Positions 14,131 to 15,403 of a stretch of 15,403 bases of DNA are shown here, in pieces. Both the position numbers and the translations under genes were made by a program. The first letter of the stretch is position 1. Each line of letters begins with the position of its first letter. The stretch lies in contig CAYSSK010000093.1 of assembly GCA_964433645.1 (NCBI GenBank), forward strand, positions 1 to 15,403, written 5' to 3'. Under the pieces are notes generated by a model. It ran no database searches. It saw nothing but the letters and a program-made list of their open reading frames with translations, and had not been told where the DNA came from. This DNA comes from Desulfofustis sp964433645 (GTDB lineage: Bacteria; Desulfobacterota; Desulfobulbia; Desulfobulbales; Desulfocapsaceae).

Positions 14131-15297
14131 TCAAAGCCTCGGCGGGACAGGGCAACCAATGGCGGCGGCCTGAGTCAGAAAATAGTCGTCGGTCATGCCG
14201 GCGATGAAATCGCGAACCCGGGCCGCGGCCGGTTGGTGCCTGGTATAGCTGTCTTCCAGGTCGCCCATCAGATCGACGTCGAGCCGGTCGGCGGTGCCGT
14301 TTTCCAGGTGGTGCAGGTAAAAGGAAAAAAGATCGTGATAGCATCGCCTAATCATCGGCACGTGCTGCTGCGTCTGCTGGCTCAGGTAGATCTTTTCATA
14401 GTTGAATCGTTTCAACTCATCGAGTGCATCACCAATCTGTTCGCTAAAGCCGATAAAGTCCGGGCCGGAAGTCAGAGGGCTGCCGGGCGGCGTGATTAGG
14501 CTGTGGCCGATCAGGTCGGTGACCAGCGAATAGACGATCGAGCCGTTGGTCTCGCCGAGCAGGCGGCGGGGACGGGCGGGGATGTCGTCGCGGCGGATCA
14601 GGTCGAGGATGATCGCATCCTCGATATCTCGGCCGATATAGGCAACGGTGTCGGCAAGGCGAACCACGCAGGCTTCGAGGGTCATCGGCAGCAGGTTGGT
14701 TGCCGGATCGGTGGCTTTGGCGTTGAGTTTGGCGTCGAAACCGGCAAAATCAGAGAGCGGCTCCGGAGCCAGGCGGGCGGCATGGACTTCACCGTCATGG
14801 CAGAGGATGCCGTCCAGGGTCTGCAGCGTCAGGTTCCAGCCCCGCCCCTTGCGCTCCAACCGTTCCAGGGCCCGCACCGATTGGATATTGTGTTGAAACG
14901 GCGGCAGATTGTGGGCGAGACAGAGCGAGCTCAGAAAGTGCTCGCCGGCATGGCCGAATGGCGGGTGGCCGATATCGTGACCGAGCGCGATGGCTTCAAT
15001 CAGGTCCTCGTTGAGCCGCAGGAAGCGGCCGATGGTTCGGGCGATCCGCGAGACCAGCTGGACATGCAGTACTCGATGGGTAATATGGTCGTTGCTGATC
15101 AGGCAGAATACCTGGGTCTTGTCAATATAGCGGGTATAGGCGCGGGAATGGAGAATGCGATCGGCATCCTGGGCAAAGTGCTGGCGATAGCCGACCCGCT
15201 CTTCCGCCCTGCGGCGGCGGCCGTCGGCGCTGCAGGCGGCCGCCGGGGAGAGACGCCGGGTTTCTTCCTCGTTGAGAGCGGCGAGCCGCTCGAACAT
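14131..15297 (-). CDS. dgt: dGTPase-like HD-domain deoxynucleoside triphosphate triphosphohydrolase
   Basis: Predicted to cleave dGTP or other dNTPs to deoxynucleoside and triphosphate, setting nucleotide pools. From ATG 15297 it has 388 residues and contains the HD metal site: His74 (ITHRVLHVQLV), His107-Asp108 in GHDIGHPPFGHAGE, and the distal Asp in VVRLADTVAYIGRDIEDA. YTRYIDKTQVF upstream is also typical of the family. I chose 15297 because CGGAG lies 9 nt before it and the resulting N-terminus (MFERLAALNEEETRRLSP) has the usual family length; ATGs at 15324 and 15357 are in frame but lack ribosome binding sites. It shows no sign of the extra modules seen in antiphage dGTPases, so a housekeeping role is more likely. 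The secreted MBL gene follows 5 nt after its stop. Confidence 0.88.
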   Translation of the reverse strand: MFERLAALNEEETRRLSPAAACSADGRRRRAEERVGYRQHFAQDADRILHSRAYTRYIDKTQVFCLISNDHITHRVLHVQLVSRIARTIGRFLRLNEDLIEAIALGHDIGHPPFGHAGEHFLSSLCLAHNLPPFQHNIQSVRALERLERKGRGWNLTLQTLDGILCHDGEVHAARLAPEPLSDFAGFDAKLNAKATDPATNLLPMTLEACVVRLADTVAYIGRDIEDAIILDLIRRDDIPARPRRLLGETNGSIVYSLVTDLIGHSLITPPGSPLTSGPDFIGFSEQIGDALDELKRFNYEKIYLSQQTQQHVPMIRRCYHDLFSFYLHHLENGTADRLDVDLMGDLEDSYTRHQPAAARVRDFIAGMTDDYFLTQAAAIGCPVPPRL

Positions 15298-15403
15298 CGG
15301 GCTATGCTCCGGGAATGCGGTCATGGTTCGGCAGCGGGGAACGTGATTATCTCGCATGAGCGGATACCATAATCAACCTGCGAGCAAAAGTCGATGGTCT
15401 GCA

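Noticed and set aside
14126..14344. N-terminal extension of the MBL gene by 73 codons
   Set aside because: Arg/Pro-rich shadow of the dGTPase reading frame; the signal peptide begins cleanly at ATG 14125.
14131..15297. dGTPase as part of an antiphage defence system
   Set aside because: No other defence gene nearby and no unusual fused domain; a housekeeping dGTPase-like enzyme is the simpler reading.

Overview
The window looks like a bacterial chromosome segment of moderately high GC, probably from the Desulfobacterota / former Deltaproteobacteria. That assignment is an inference from gene style and codon use; no single marker proves it. The right 12.8 kb (about 2600-15403) is compact, GC-rich and well preserved. 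The left 2.6 kb is a mosaic: a broken transposition module, one cysteine-containing cytosolic gene, AT-rich sequence and a small membrane protein.

Layout. (1) 2-744 (+): remnants of a two-gene transposition module. A DDE/rve-type transposase carries an in-frame stop and is cut just after its second catalytic Asp. It is joined by an apparent deletion to the Walker-A region of an AAA/ExeA-type ATPase, which also carries a stop. (2) 745-1228: no gene seen. (3) 1229-1735 (-): V4R-like (4-vinyl reductase / hydrocarbon-binding-like) small protein. (4) 1739-2053: AT-rich, no gene seen. (5) 2054-2377 (-): small three-helix membrane protein with a poor start. (6) 2524-2562: hairpin terminator. (7) 2609-2685 (-): tRNA-Arg(UCG) with encoded CCA, its own sigma70-type promoter, and a 15-bp tandem repeat abutting the -35 box. 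(8) 2904-9346 (-): a four-gene RND multidrug efflux operon read membrane fusion protein, HAE1 transporter, outer-membrane channel, TetR/AcrR repressor, with 3-4 nt junctions. Its promoter at 9395-9423 has a palindromic AcrR/TtgR-like operator filling the space between -35 and -10. (9) 9453-9715 (-): a coding-like stretch with no usable start, possibly a gene remnant. (10) 9868-13292 (+): MgtC/DUF4010 membrane protein followed by a phospholipase D-VTT (DedA-like) fusion. (11) 13289-15297 (-): dGTPase-like HD hydrolase followed by a secreted ComEC-type metallo-beta-lactamase-fold protein, converging on the PLD gene with the two stop codons overlapping inside TTAA.

How the genes work together. 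The efflux cassette is a complete, probably self-regulated tripartite pump: the repressor is the last gene of the operon it is inferred to control. The PLD-VTT and MgtC-family proteins are both inner-membrane proteins and may share a transcript; a common role in envelope lipid or stress physiology is only inference. The dGTPase and secreted MBL protein form a likely two-gene unit without an obvious biochemical link.

I did not find a convincing new defence, CRISPR or biosynthetic system. The most informative signals are the promoter/operator architecture of the efflux operon, the deletion-fused transposon remnant, the repeat array against the tRNA promoter, and the unexplained coding-like stretch at 9453-9715.
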